IMG/VR virus record: IMGVR_UViG_3300030430_000208
Span: 742-22,858 of that record
Source: a virus
Reading direction: 5' to 3' (one strand)
DNA: 22,117 nucleotides
The stretch's first letter is position 1. Every line of letters starts with the position of its first letter. The translations under genes were made by a program, and so were the position numbers. Below the pieces are notes generated by a model, which saw only the letters and a program-made list of their open reading frames with translations, ran no database searches and was not told where the DNA came from. Positions 7,980 to 14,396 of the stretch are shown piece by piece.

Positions 7980-9533
7980 TTAATATCCAAAAGTTGCATC
8001 TGCTATTGGCATACCTTGTGAGGGTCTACCAACAGGGTCATAGTCAAATATACTAAATCGTGGTCTTGACATAATACCATATCTTAATGCATCATATATG
8101 TGGTCTTCTGCTTTAGTATCCACATCTTCAGGGTTTCTTTTATCTAGAGGTATTGCAGGTATCTGAGATATTGTATTAGTGCATGTGCTAAAAAACACAA
8201 GCCTAGGTTTTTCTGTAAAATCATCAACCTGTAATCTTCTGTGCAGTTCATTTTTACCTGCTACACGACTACCCTTGCTTCTATCAGAAGGTCTCCAACG
8301 ACACCCTCTTGAAATCATTTGTTCTGCTAATGAAGGTCCTGTATCTCCACGTTTATGCCAAAGTGAGCTATCAAGAACTCCATACTTTATGTTACCATCT
8401 TCTTGTTCTATTTCTAATACCATTTCTGCCAAATCTGTGGCAAGGACTTTAGAAACATATAGTTCTCTATAAAGAATAAGTTGCTCATCTGGAGAAACAG
8501 CAAACCACAACACGGCACTATAAGAGCCATAACCATAATCACATGCACGAAACTTAACCCAATTTCTTGGAACGTCAAAAGGTTCAACAACATGAATATC
8601 CCTGTTAAACTCAGTAAAAGCAGCACCTTCTTTAATATCCCAATCACCTTCAAGCAACTGCTTACGTTGGTGTTCAGGTAAGGAAAGAAGCATTGCTTCA
8701 TAGTCTCCTTGGCTTGATAGATATGGGTTATCAGATAATCTAGCAGGTATGAATCTTCTTTGAAATAATGGTTCACCTGCTTTTGAATGATTGCTAGGAT
8801 ACTGTAAAGTTTTTCCTGTCTCAATGTTTGTGGCATCAAAAGTCTTTCCATAAGGTGCAGGGTCAATAAACATTTTTTTAACCCACTGATGTCCCGGTCC
8901 TCCGGGGTTCGTTGTTGCTCTCATATATACAGGTAAATCAGGAGCAGTAGAACGAAGTCTTGACCTCATGTAGTTCCATGCGTATGGTGTTGCCCATTGT
9001 GTCAACTCATCAAAACCTATCCAACTAAAGGCTAAACCTTGATATCTTAATACGTCATCATCTCTATCTAAGTAAGACATCCATAGTCTAGCACCTGATG
9101 GTGCTTCCCATTGCATCTTTCTTTCTGACCACTTAATACCCTTCCATATTTGAGGATATAATTCTTTTGATTTAAATATAAGTTCTCTTAATTCTTCTGT
9201 TGTGTGTCTGAGTAACAAACCACTAAAAGATGGATGTCCCATATATCTCAGTGGGTCTGCTAACATAGCATAACTTTTTCCACCACCTGCAGAACCACCA
9301 TATAAAACTTCTCTTTCAGATGCTGCAAGAAACTCTGTTTGAGGTCCTTCGTTTGGTTTAAAAATAATATTGTGTTCTTCTAAAGGAACATCTTCAATAT
9401 CATCTATAATTTTTACCTTAGGCTTTTGCTCCTGTTCTACTTTCTTCAATCTCTTCTGCTTTTTGGATTGCTTTCTTCGCATACTCGGACCATTTTCTAA
9501 GAGTTCTAGCTTTGTTCTTACGTTGTTGCTCAT
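7980..9533 (-). CDS. terL: Terminase large subunit
   Basis: Up to 517 residues. ATPase features: Walker A GGSAGGGKS (79-87), Walker B FSWIGFDEL with D175-E176, and a TTNPGGPG coupling motif (207-214). Nuclease features: D332 in ACDYGYGSY, D388 in VLDSSLW, and EDHIYDALRYG (476-486), where acidic residues should bind metal. Together these give a complete RNase H-like packaging nuclease. The start is uncertain: ATG 9533 gives a 116-nt overlap with the gene before it, while an in-frame ATG at 9482 shortens it to 500 residues; the first 50 residues are Lys/Gln-rich and not needed for the fold. It drives ATP-powered DNA packaging with TerS and portal, its neighbours. Confidence 0.93.
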   Translation of the reverse strand: MSNNVRTKLELLENGPSMRRKQSKKQKRLKKVEQEQKPKVKIIDDIEDVPLEEHNIIFKPNEGPQTEFLAASEREVLYGGSAGGGKSYAMLADPLRYMGHPSFSGLLLRHTTEELRELIFKSKELYPQIWKGIKWSERKMQWEAPSGARLWMSYLDRDDDVLRYQGLAFSWIGFDELTQWATPYAWNYMRSRLRSTAPDLPVYMRATTNPGGPGHQWVKKMFIDPAPYGKTFDATNIETGKTLQYPSNHSKAGEPLFQRRFIPARLSDNPYLSSQGDYEAMLLSLPEHQRKQLLEGDWDIKEGAAFTEFNRDIHVVEPFDVPRNWVKFRACDYGYGSYSAVLWFAVSPDEQLILYRELYVSKVLATDLAEMVLEIEQEDGNIKYGVLDSSLWHKRGDTGPSLAEQMISRGCRWRPSDRSKGSRVAGKNELHRRLQVDDFTEKPRLVFFSTCTNTISQIPAIPLDKRNPEDVDTKAEDHIYDALRYGIMSRPRFSIFDYDPVGRPSQGMPIADATFGY

Positions 9534-9819
9534 GCATTAATCTTTTTCTTAATCCCACGTGAGATATATCTCTTCCTGTTTTTGTTGTAAGCCAATTAGC
9601 AACCTCACGATAAGAATACTGTTTTACATATTTTCTAGCTAATTCTATGGCTTCTAATTCATAAGGTATAGGGTCAAGTAAATCTGTATCATCTTCATTT
9701 AGCTTGTAACCAAAAGGTATAGTTCTAGCTATACGTGGTATTTGCATCCACTCTTTTTGTTCTTCATCTTTTAAATCTGTTGGTTGTGGTAACTTCCACT
9801 TACCTAAACTTCTGTCCAT
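9418..9819 (-). CDS. Helix-turn-helix-like protein between TerS and TerL
   Basis: 133 residues. The middle (about 60-95) reads as a resolvase/sigma-like helix-turn-helix: an ArgLys-Tyr-Val helix, SYREVANWLTTKTGRDISHV, then a recognition-like helix VGLRKRL. A long basic helix rich in Lys, Arg and Glu follows. The stop of TerS shares one base with this start, and the 3' end overlaps TerL. Its place inside the packaging cassette suggests a DNA-recognition role in packaging or regulation of late genes. It is not the usual TerS sequence. The HTH call is by eye. Confidence 0.7.
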   Translation of the reverse strand: MDRSLGKWKLPQPTDLKDEEQKEWMQIPRIARTIPFGYKLNEDDTDLLDPIPYELEAIELARKYVKQYSYREVANWLTTKTGRDISHVGLRKRLMHEQQRKNKARTLRKWSEYAKKAIQKAEEIEESRTGAKA

Positions 9820-10187
9820 TACTTTTTCTTTGGTGGTAATAACATAACACCACCTGTTGCTTCTACGTGTACTTTTTCAGTTTTAGTCAAACCTACTCTA
9901 TCTAATAATTCTTTAGCAGCAGATAGTCTATCTCTTATACCGAGTTGTGTAGGTTCATCAACTCCACTTACCATAGCCACTGCTGCCTTCGGAGCATTAC
10001 GACTCATATACATTTGAGTTGCGTCTAACACTTCATCTTTCATTGTAGCAAGAATAGAAGAAGTAGAAGAGTGCTCTGAATATCCTGCTAAAAGTTTAGC
10101 TTTAACAACATCACCATTTGCTTCATCAAATAAAACATCTAAGAATTTCTGTTGTCTTTCTGTAAGTTCTCTTTTCTTTGTTGTCAT
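9819..10187 (-). CDS. terS: Terminase small subunit
   Basis: 122 residues. It opens with LTERQQKFLDVLFDEANGDV followed by KAKLLAGYSEHSS, the N-terminal DNA-binding helices of small terminases in this phage group, then a helical oligomerisation core, and ends with AAKELLDRVGLTKTEKVHVE and a Leu-Pro-Pro-Lys-Lys-Lys tail. That C-terminal pattern is shared widely by small terminases. It overlaps the lysozyme stop as ATGA and is followed directly by the HTH protein and TerL. It recognises the packaging start site and regulates TerL. Confidence 0.85.
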   Translation of the reverse strand: MTTKKRELTERQQKFLDVLFDEANGDVVKAKLLAGYSEHSSTSSILATMKDEVLDATQMYMSRNAPKAAVAMVSGVDEPTQLGIRDRLSAAKELLDRVGLTKTEKVHVEATGGVMLLPPKKK

Positions 10188-10639
10188 ATAGGTATACCCT
10201 GTTTTACAACTCTGTCAATTAAACGTTGTGCTCTGTTAGTAGTTTGTTTAAACCATCTGCTATCTTCCATCTGCAAAGCCATTTCACGATAGTCCTCTAC
10301 CTCTACGGCAGCAATCATGAGTTTAAACTTACGTAAACGAGGACCTCCAAGTTGGAATGCCATATTTATCAATACGTGTTGTATATCTTCAGGTAAAGAA
10401 TCAAAGTCATTAAATATATCTTGACAGTCATTTATGGCAGTCTGCACATCTTTTTCAAACCACTCTTGTACTTGTTCTTCAGGTATAGAAGTGCCAATAG
10501 GTCCTGCATATATCTCTTCATCCCACTCAGTAATCAAATGTCCGATTCCCCCGGTCAAATGCCCTTCACTGCAATGATATGTTTCATATTTTACACCCTC
10601 GTCAGCTTCTATTTCTTTTCTTAATATATCTATGTTCAT
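10184..10639 (-). CDS. Endolysin, T4-type lysozyme (GH24)
   Basis: 151 residues. The N-terminus aligns without gaps over the active site with T4 lysozyme: E14 (T4 Glu11) in EADEG, C23 at the Asp20 position, T29 (T4 Thr26) in HLTGGIGHL. The C-terminal helical lobe is present, with FQLGGPRLRKF and SRWFKQTTNRAQRL, the usual substrate-cleft and closing helices. It should cut the MurNAc-GlcNAc bond in peptidoglycan. No signal peptide is seen, so it needs a holin; a holin-like gene lies at 11381-11773. Having Cys instead of Asp is common in phage lysozymes, and T4 D20C is known to stay active. Its start overlaps the preceding stop as ATGA. Confidence 0.9.
   Translation of the reverse strand: MNIDILRKEIEADEGVKYETYHCSEGHLTGGIGHLITEWDEEIYAGPIGTSIPEEQVQEWFEKDVQTAINDCQDIFNDFDSLPEDIQHVLINMAFQLGGPRLRKFKLMIAAVEVEDYREMALQMEDSRWFKQTTNRAQRLIDRVVKQGIPI
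10191..10218 (-). promoter_or_regulatory. Possible promoter upstream of terminase genes
   Basis: On the minus strand TTGACA (10213-10218), 16 bp, then TATACC (10191-10196), inside the 3' end of lysozyme. The -10 matches only four of six, and any start site would lie at about the TerS start codon, which is too close for a normal leader. Weak. Confidence 0.25.
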
Positions 10640-10761
10640 CTTCTAAGTCCTTTTTTACGTTGTTCTGCATGTAGAGACTCAACGTGTTTACGATAAAAAT
10701 AGTTTCCTATTTTACTAATTATACCTGATATATGTAAAAATGTCAAGGTTTTTACACTCAT
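10636..10761 (-). CDS. 41-residue protein upstream of lysozyme
   Basis: MSVKTLTFLHISGIISKIGN begins a 41-residue protein with a short hydrophobic first half and a basic second half (Tyr-Arg-Lys-His-Val-Glu-Ser-Leu-His, then Glu-Gln-Arg-Lys-Lys-Gly). Both ends overlap neighbours as ATGA (10758-10761 and 10636-10639), strong evidence that it is translated. A consensus promoter lies within its first third. Its size and place beside lysozyme and holin could fit a spanin-like or holin-helper protein, but it has no lipobox and only a weak membrane segment. Function unknown. Confidence 0.65.
   Translation of the reverse strand: MSVKTLTFLHISGIISKIGNYFYRKHVESLHAEQRKKGLRR
10718..10746 (-). promoter_or_regulatory. 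Perfect sigma70 consensus promoter inside a small gene
   Basis: Minus strand TTGACA (10741-10746), exactly 17 bp, then TATAAT (10718-10723). Transcription should start near 10711, leaving a leader of about 70 nt before the lysozyme start. It lies within the coding sequence of the 41-residue protein and would drive lysozyme, terminases, portal and downstream genes. Confidence 0.75.
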
Positions 10762-11372
10762 TTCTTTTTGTTGTCCACTATACTTGATGGATTTACATAG
10801 TCTTTAGATTTAAAAGACATACCACCTTTAGCTCTTTTTTGTGCAGAGGCACTTCTACGAAAAGCTATATCTCTTAACCTTATAAAATTTTTTGCTGCTT
10901 TTTGCTGTTCTCTAAATATATCTGCTATATTTTTTGGTGGTTTTCTTATACCTCTCTCTCTCGCTAGTGCATCTAATTGTCTTTTCATTAATGCTCTTTG
11001 TTCAGGTGTAGGTGTGCCTGTTGTTCTACGTCTTCTGTTTTCAAGTTCTCTTAAACGTCTATCTCTTTCCCTTTGTCTTCTCATAAAATCTTTTAATTTT
11101 TTAGGGTCTCTACGAATATCAGGACTAGGGTCTACTCTAGGTCCTCTTGGTCTTCTAGGTCCTCTAGGTGGTCTAACAGGTTGTCGTATAGGTATACGTC
11201 TTCCTGCTAATAATAAATCTTGCATACCTTTTGGTAATCTTCCAAAGTATCCCAAATTTCCTAAATTTACAGGGTTTCTTCTTATAGGTCTTATAGGTCT
11301 TCTAGGTCCTCCTCGTCTAGGAATATGTATAAATCCTCTATGTGCTTTTACTGTTGGGTTTTTATCTGCCAT
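10758..11372 (-). CDS. Arg/Pro-rich disordered basic protein
   Basis: 204 residues, extremely basic. Residues 18-90 are Arg-Pro-Gly repeats (RRGGPRRPIRPIRR, RQPVRPPRGPRRPRGPR). A charged helix follows at about 90-120 with clusters of Arg, then a helical region with KRQLDALARERGIRKPPKNI. The end has a Lys-Gly-Gly-Met-Ser-Phe-Lys-Ser segment and a Lys tail. Much of it should be disordered and could bind nucleic acid. The gene sits between the holin and the 41-residue protein. A DNA-condensing internal virion role is inference; I know no family. Confidence 0.7.
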   Translation of the reverse strand: MADKNPTVKAHRGFIHIPRRGGPRRPIRPIRRNPVNLGNLGYFGRLPKGMQDLLLAGRRIPIRQPVRPPRGPRRPRGPRVDPSPDIRRDPKKLKDFMRRQRERDRRLRELENRRRRTTGTPTPEQRALMKRQLDALARERGIRKPPKNIADIFREQQKAAKNFIRLRDIAFRRSASAQKRAKGGMSFKSKDYVNPSSIVDNKKK

Positions 11373-11380
11373 GTTGTCCT

Positions 11381-11773
11381 CTATTTTTTCTTTAGCATTT
11401 TTGCTGCTTGACCTACACCTTTAATACCAAAAGATGCAGATATAGCGATGTACAATAAGTATTGATACCAATCAGGTAATGTTGCTAATACTTCAAATCC
11501 ACTTTGTACATACTCTCTCATTCCCGGAATGAAGACTAAAATTGCAGGTGCTAATAAAACTACTAAGGCAAACTCGTCTTTCCAGCTATCATTTGTAGCA
11601 TCAGCCATTTTGCCTTCCCATTCTATTTGTCCTGTAGCCACTTTCTCTGCTACAGTTGCTCTAGCTTTTGCTTCTGCTACTTTTGCTTTACCTTCTGCTT
11701 TTGTTTTTTCTAGTTTGTTTTGAAACCATGTTCCTGCGAGATTTGCTATTGGTCCTATTAGTGCTTGTATCAT
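11381..11773 (-). CDS. Holin-like membrane protein (3TM / gene-transfer-agent type)
   Basis: 130 residues. The N-terminus (1-18) is amphipathic and hydrophobic; residues 20-60 are an Ala/Lys/Glu coiled coil ending in Trp-Glu-Gly-Lys; then DSWKDEF leads into a membrane helix (68-84, Val-Leu-Leu-Ala-Pro-Ala-Ile-Leu), a short linker and a second helix (101-118) with a basic tail. The Trp-Lys-Asp-Glu before the first helix and ASFGIKG in the last are typical of the 3TM holin family linked to phage and gene-transfer-agent release. It would make holes that let the lysozyme reach the wall. Lysozyme lies two genes downstream in the same operon. Confidence 0.75.
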   Translation of the reverse strand: MIQALIGPIANLAGTWFQNKLEKTKAEGKAKVAEAKARATVAEKVATGQIEWEGKMADATNDSWKDEFALVVLLAPAILVFIPGMREYVQSGFEVLATLPDWYQYLLYIAISASFGIKGVGQAAKMLKKK

Positions 11774-11820
11774 TGTCTATCTTTTCCTTTAATCTTTCTG
11801 CTCTTAGTCTTTCTTTTAAT

Positions 11821-12081
11821 TTAACTAAATTTACGAAATCTTGATGTTTTCTTTGCAATCTTTTTGGGTTGTTTAGATACCTGTCTACCTGCTCTCTTCG
11901 CTTTTCGTTTAGCAGCAGTAGAGGCTGCGTATTCACTGGGAGAAAGAGCCTTAATTGCTGCCGAAGGTAAATAACGTTCGCCAGTAGCCTTTGACCCTTG
12001 TGTACTAGGTTTACCTGACTTGGTTCTCCATTTTTGTTTTGTCCACGCAACTAACGACCTCTGTGATTTTTTTAATGCCAT
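11821..12081 (-). CDS. Small basic protein with conserved Trp-Thr-Lys / Tyr-Leu-Pro motifs
   Basis: 86 residues with a clear marine-phage pattern: SLVAWTKQKWRTKSGKPSTQ (9-28), then ATGERYLPSAAIKALSPSEY (32-51), then a Lys/Arg-rich tail with KQPKKIAKKT. From memory this family is widespread in virion-gene neighbourhoods and carries only a DUF name. The first base of its ATG is the last base of the preceding stop. It probably binds DNA or other virion proteins, judging only from charge. Confidence 0.75.
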   Translation of the reverse strand: MALKKSQRSLVAWTKQKWRTKSGKPSTQGSKATGERYLPSAAIKALSPSEYAASTAAKRKAKRAGRQVSKQPKKIAKKTSRFRKFS

Positions 12082-12524
12082 TATATTTTACCTGCCCATT
12101 TTGCTGCATAATAAATTACAGCCACTAATCCTGTAAACGATAAAGAAACTCCAACAACCCATTGTACCACTGTCAATATTTCTTCTCTTCGTTTACGTTC
12201 TAATCTCTCTTGTTCTCTTCTAGCTTTTCTAGCTTGTGCTTGAAACTTTTGCCAATCTGCCCACAATCCCGGTCTACCTACATATATCATGATTTGTTTA
12301 AGTTCTTCTTCTTTTTGTCTTAGCTCTTCTAGAGCCATGAACTCTTCTAAGTCTCCACCTGCAACTCCTTTTGCTTTTTGCTTGTTTACTTCTTTTTCTA
12401 TCTTCTCTTTAGCAAAAACAAAATCAGAAATTTGTTTGCCACAACTAGCAAGTTCTTTTCCGTTACTAACGAAACTTTTAATTACACCAAAGGCAGCATT
12501 AGCTGCTGCTAGTTCTGCTAACAT
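12081..12524 (-). CDS. Conserved membrane-anchored phage protein
   Basis: 147 residues. N-terminus: MLAELAAANAAFGVIKSFVS with NGKELASCGKQISDF, an Ala-rich helix; a charged coiled coil over 40-70 with LEEFMALEELRQKEEELKQI; the conserved block YVGRPGLWADWQKFQ (81-95); a basic helix; and one C-terminal membrane helix (about 115-140) with the last residues Lys-Trp-Ala-Gly-Lys-Ile. I recognise the pattern from many marine phages, where it sits near lysis or packaging genes with no known function. The tail anchor and nearby holin and lysozyme make a role in lysis or at the membrane plausible, as inference. Confidence 0.75.
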   Translation of the reverse strand: MLAELAAANAAFGVIKSFVSNGKELASCGKQISDFVFAKEKIEKEVNKQKAKGVAGGDLEEFMALEELRQKEEELKQIMIYVGRPGLWADWQKFQAQARKARREQERLERKRREEILTVVQWVVGVSLSFTGLVAVIYYAAKWAGKI

Positions 12525-12525
12525 T

Positions 12526-12702
12526 TTATTTCCTTATAGGTTTACAATATGCAGTTATGCGTTTACCTCCATCTTCTGTGGGTATAGTTGGTTGGTTATG
12601 CAGTCTTTCTGCAAAATATAAGCATCTGTCAATGCTTTTAAATCTCTGTGTTTGATTGACTATCTGTTTGTCTATCATGAATATCAGTAAGAACTCTATC
12701 AT
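12526..12702 (-). CDS. 58-residue protein with N-terminal hydrophobic segment and two Cys
   Basis: It starts MIEFLLIFMIDKQIVNQTQR and continues with FKSIDRCLYFAERLHNQPT, ending near Ile-Thr-Ala-Tyr-Cys-Lys-Pro. This shape (hydrophobic start, then Phe-x-Ser-x-x-x-Cys-x-x-Tyr-Ala-x-x-Leu, then Tyr-Cys-x-Pro) recurs in small marine phage proteins and suggests an exported or membrane-held peptide with one disulfide. The stop lies 1 nt before the ATG of the next gene. The proteins at 15443-15688 and 21978-22117 look like the same design. Function unknown. Confidence 0.7.
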   Translation of the reverse strand: MIEFLLIFMIDKQIVNQTQRFKSIDRCLYFAERLHNQPTIPTEDGGKRITAYCKPIRK

Positions 12703-12784
12703 TGTGATGACAATCGCATGAGCATTCTTCGCAATCGCAGTCGTAACATTCGCAAGTCTTACACCTTTTTCTTTTTTCGTTCAT
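12638..12784 (-). CDS. Cys-rich 48-residue microprotein (putative metal binding)
   Basis: From ATG 12784 the protein starts MNEKRKR and then has eight Cys between residues 8 and 25 (C8, 11, 13, 16, 18, 21, 23, 25), in repeating Cys-x-x-Cys-x-Cys steps, followed by His26-His27. Asp and Glu fill the gaps. The second half is polar. An AGAGAG stretch lies just upstream of the start. It overlaps the gene before it by 26 nt and the one after by 65 nt, in another frame. Cys density like this is typical of metal-thiolate proteins. I know no matching family, and the overlap means coding needs proof. Confidence 0.5.
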   Translation of the reverse strand: MNEKRKRCKTCECYDCDCEECSCDCHHNDRVLTDIHDRQTDSQSNTEI

Positions 12785-13067
12785 GTGCTCTCTTTAAACT
12801 TTCTTTCGCTTTTTTAAATATTGCTACAACTTCAGTCTTGCCCATTACTTTAGCTCGTTGCTCACCGACTGTAAGTATTTGTATCTTTCTCGCATATGGT
12901 TTATTGATTTTTTTAACTTTGGCAACTGTGGCTCTAGCATCTGCAGGTGTCGCAAATTTGATGCTAACTGTATCCTTAGGGTTCTCATCCGTATATAAAC
13001 GTCTACCAGAGCCTTTTGGTTTTTTTCCTGTACCAACTTTAGGGTCACGCTTTTTTCTTTTTGACAA
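12759..13067 (-). CDS. Small basic phage protein, TTG start
   Basis: 102 residues if the TTG at 13067 is used (SKRKKRDPKVGTGKKPKGSG after the start). No in-frame ATG occurs before residue 75, and a GAAAGG lies about 11 nt upstream, so TTG is likely. A conserved central block (about 22-75) with RRLYTDENPKDTVSIKFATP and an Ala-Arg-Ala-Thr-Val helix looks folded; the ends are Lys-rich. I have seen this block in marine phages with no assigned role. It overlaps both neighbours. Confidence 0.7.
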   Translation of the reverse strand: MSKRKKRDPKVGTGKKPKGSGRRLYTDENPKDTVSIKFATPADARATVAKVKKINKPYARKIQILTVGEQRAKVMGKTEVVAIFKKAKESLKRAHERKKKKV

Positions 13068-13194
13068 CTTTTTTGTAACCTTTCTTTTGGTCTTTCATTA
13101 TTCTTGTTAAGGTTCTAGCTTGACCTGCATGAGCCTTAGATGCTTTTTTTAATTTACCTATAACTTTTTTTAATGGTTTAGTGTAGTGTGGCAT
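13045..13194 (-). CDS. 49-residue Lys-rich protein
   Basis: MPHYTKPLKKVIGKLKKASK begins a 49-residue protein. A His-Ala-Gly-Gln-Ala motif and a Lys-rich end follow. The ATG shares its first base with the stop of the 61-residue gene, and the 3' end overlaps the 102-residue gene by 23 nt. The Pro-His-Tyr-Thr-Lys-Pro start and Lys-Ala-Ser-Lys-x-His-Ala-Gly-Gln pattern recur in marine phages. Probably a nucleic-acid-binding accessory protein, from charge alone. Confidence 0.65.
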   Translation of the reverse strand: MPHYTKPLKKVIGKLKKASKAHAGQARTLTRIMKDQKKGYKKVVKKKKA

Positions 13195-13379
13195 TATCCT
13201 CTATAGCCTCCACCTGCTTTTTTGTAGGCTTTAGCCATCATTTGAGCCTTACGAGCACTCCATTGTCCCGGAGCACCACCTTTGCCACCTGCTTTTATTC
13301 TGTTAAATATTCTTTTGCGTAGAGCAGGTTTAGTATAATTACCTGCTTTATTAACTGTACTTTTTCTTTTTACTGCCAT
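13194..13379 (-). CDS. 61-residue basic protein with Gly-Gly-x-Pro-Gly-Gln-Trp-Ser-Ala motif
   Basis: MAVKRKSTVNKAGNYTKPAL then KRIFNRIKAGGKGGAPGQWS, followed by AlaArgLys-Ala-Gln and a Tyr-Lys-Lys-Ala-Gly-Gly-Gly-Tyr end. The block around GGAPGQWSARKAQ is a small domain found in many phage proteins, where I recall it being annotated only as a DUF. It is basic throughout. The start overlaps the 47-residue gene. Confidence 0.75.
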   Translation of the reverse strand: MAVKRKSTVNKAGNYTKPALRKRIFNRIKAGGKGGAPGQWSARKAQMMAKAYKKAGGGYRG

Positions 13380-13494
13380 TTTTTTTCGCCTTTGATGGTA
13401 ACAATCCTTTGTTCACTGCTCTAGCTCTTTCAGAAAAACCAAGTTTCTTTTTACTTTTTATTTTTTTTCTTATTGTTTCTAATTTGGCTACCAT
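13351..13494 (-). CDS. 47-residue Lys-rich protein overlapping both neighbours
   Basis: ATG 13494 gives MVAKLETIRKKIKSKKKLGF, then SERARAVNKGLLPSKAKKNG and a Lys tail ending Tyr-Ser. The Phe-Ser-Glu-Arg-Ala-Arg-Ala-Val-Asn-Lys-Gly-Leu-Leu-Pro segment looks conserved rather than random and fills the space between the 231- and 61-residue genes, overlapping them by 44 and 29 nt. The role is unknown; strong positive charge. Confidence 0.6.
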   Translation of the reverse strand: MVAKLETIRKKIKSKKKLGFSERARAVNKGLLPSKAKKNGSKKKKYS

Positions 13495-14146
13495 CTGAAT
13501 ATAGATTGTTAAATGTCGTATGAGGGTCTAAATAGGATTCGTGTGCTTCTGCAGAATGTATCCACTGCGAGGGAGCAAAATCAGGAGCACCTTCTCCTGT
13601 AACCCATAATGCAGGACTTGTTGCTCTAACTCTATTATTTGGTAATGCAACAATGTTACCTGTCCACTCACCTGCATCTAATAAATACATCACATGTGAT
13701 TGTTTATGTTGTGCAGGGTCATCTGCTATTTCACTCTCAGTATAGTCTACTGTGAATAAATATCTTGCAGTATAAAATGCATTGTCTATTTTACAAAGCC
13801 AAGGGGAAGAACTGACTCTATCCATAACAATGACACTATGATTTCTAGATTCGCAATCCCAAGGTTGACACAAATGGTCTTCCATTGGTTCTGCCCATTC
13901 ATCTACAGGTATATCTGCTACAAGTGCCTGTATCGGCATTCTTGCCCACATTGCACCACCATGTACATTTTCTTTTTCTGTACAACCTGTGAATACAACT
14001 TGGAAGCTCAATGACCTATCGGGTATGGTATTGACTGCAAAAGCTAATGCATGAAGGAACTCACCATGATATTGTTGGTGATTACAAGTGAACTCTCTTC
14101 GCACCCAACACTTAAAGTGTGGGATGTTACTAATGAGATAAGACAT
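13451..14146 (-). CDS. Conserved 231-residue protein, unknown function
   Basis: Starts MSYLISNIPHFKCWVRREFT followed by CNHQQYHGEFLHALAFAV, a start I recall in several marine phages. The only near-neutral, well-folded-looking protein in this stretch: many Trp, His and Cys, with QPWDCESRNHSVIVMDRVSS in the middle (residues ~93-112) and a WVTGEGAPDFAPSQWIHSAE block near residue 185, then a disordered Lys/Asn tail. No signal peptide or membrane segment. Among Lys-rich small proteins it stands out as a probable enzyme or structural fold. I do not know the function. Confidence 0.75.
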   Translation of the reverse strand: MSYLISNIPHFKCWVRREFTCNHQQYHGEFLHALAFAVNTIPDRSLSFQVVFTGCTEKENVHGGAMWARMPIQALVADIPVDEWAEPMEDHLCQPWDCESRNHSVIVMDRVSSSPWLCKIDNAFYTARYLFTVDYTESEIADDPAQHKQSHVMYLLDAGEWTGNIVALPNNRVRATSPALWVTGEGAPDFAPSQWIHSAEAHESYLDPHTTFNNLYSDGSQIRNNKKKNKK

Positions 14147-14148
14147 TG

Positions 14149-14382
14149 TTAGCGTTTAGCTGCCCCACCTCTAGCCATCATTTTGGACTTTTTCATTCCA
14201 CCATAAGCCATTTTTACTTTGCCACCTCTAGCCATCATTTTAGATTTCTTTTTAGCAGCACCACCTTTATTCATCATTTTTGATTTCTTTTTCATAGCAC
14301 CACCTCTGTTCATCATCTTTGATTTTTTAGTAGCACCACCACGATTCATCATCTTGGATTTCTTTTTCCCATGCATCGGCAT
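14149..14382 (-). CDS. RGG-type repeat protein (Lys-Ser-Lys-Met-Met-x-Arg-Gly-Gly repeats)
   Basis: 77 residues, almost wholly repeats. The unit KKSKMMNRGGA appears five times (variants NRGG, NKGG, ARGG) with a KMAYGGM insert before the last. The charge is strongly positive; Met and Gly are enriched. The start ATG (MPMHGKKK) has a GGAGA about 9 nt upstream. Related short tags (Met-x-x-Gly-Gly or Gly-Gly-Leu-Ala-Ser-Lys-Lys) end the 1450-residue and LysM proteins. Function unknown; low-complexity RNA or DNA binding is a guess. Confidence 0.7.
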   Translation of the reverse strand: MPMHGKKKSKMMNRGGATKKSKMMNRGGAMKKKSKMMNKGGAAKKKSKMMARGGKVKMAYGGMKKSKMMARGGAAKR

Positions 14383-14396
14383 ATCTATTTCTCCTT

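Noticed and set aside
11688-11858. Possible 56-residue minus-strand gene (TTG start) with Lys-Leu-Lys-Glu-Arg-Leu-Arg-Ala-Glu-Arg
   Set aside because: The helix-like text looks coding, but there is no ATG, no ribosome site, and the end overlaps the holin-like gene. It is left open, not listed.
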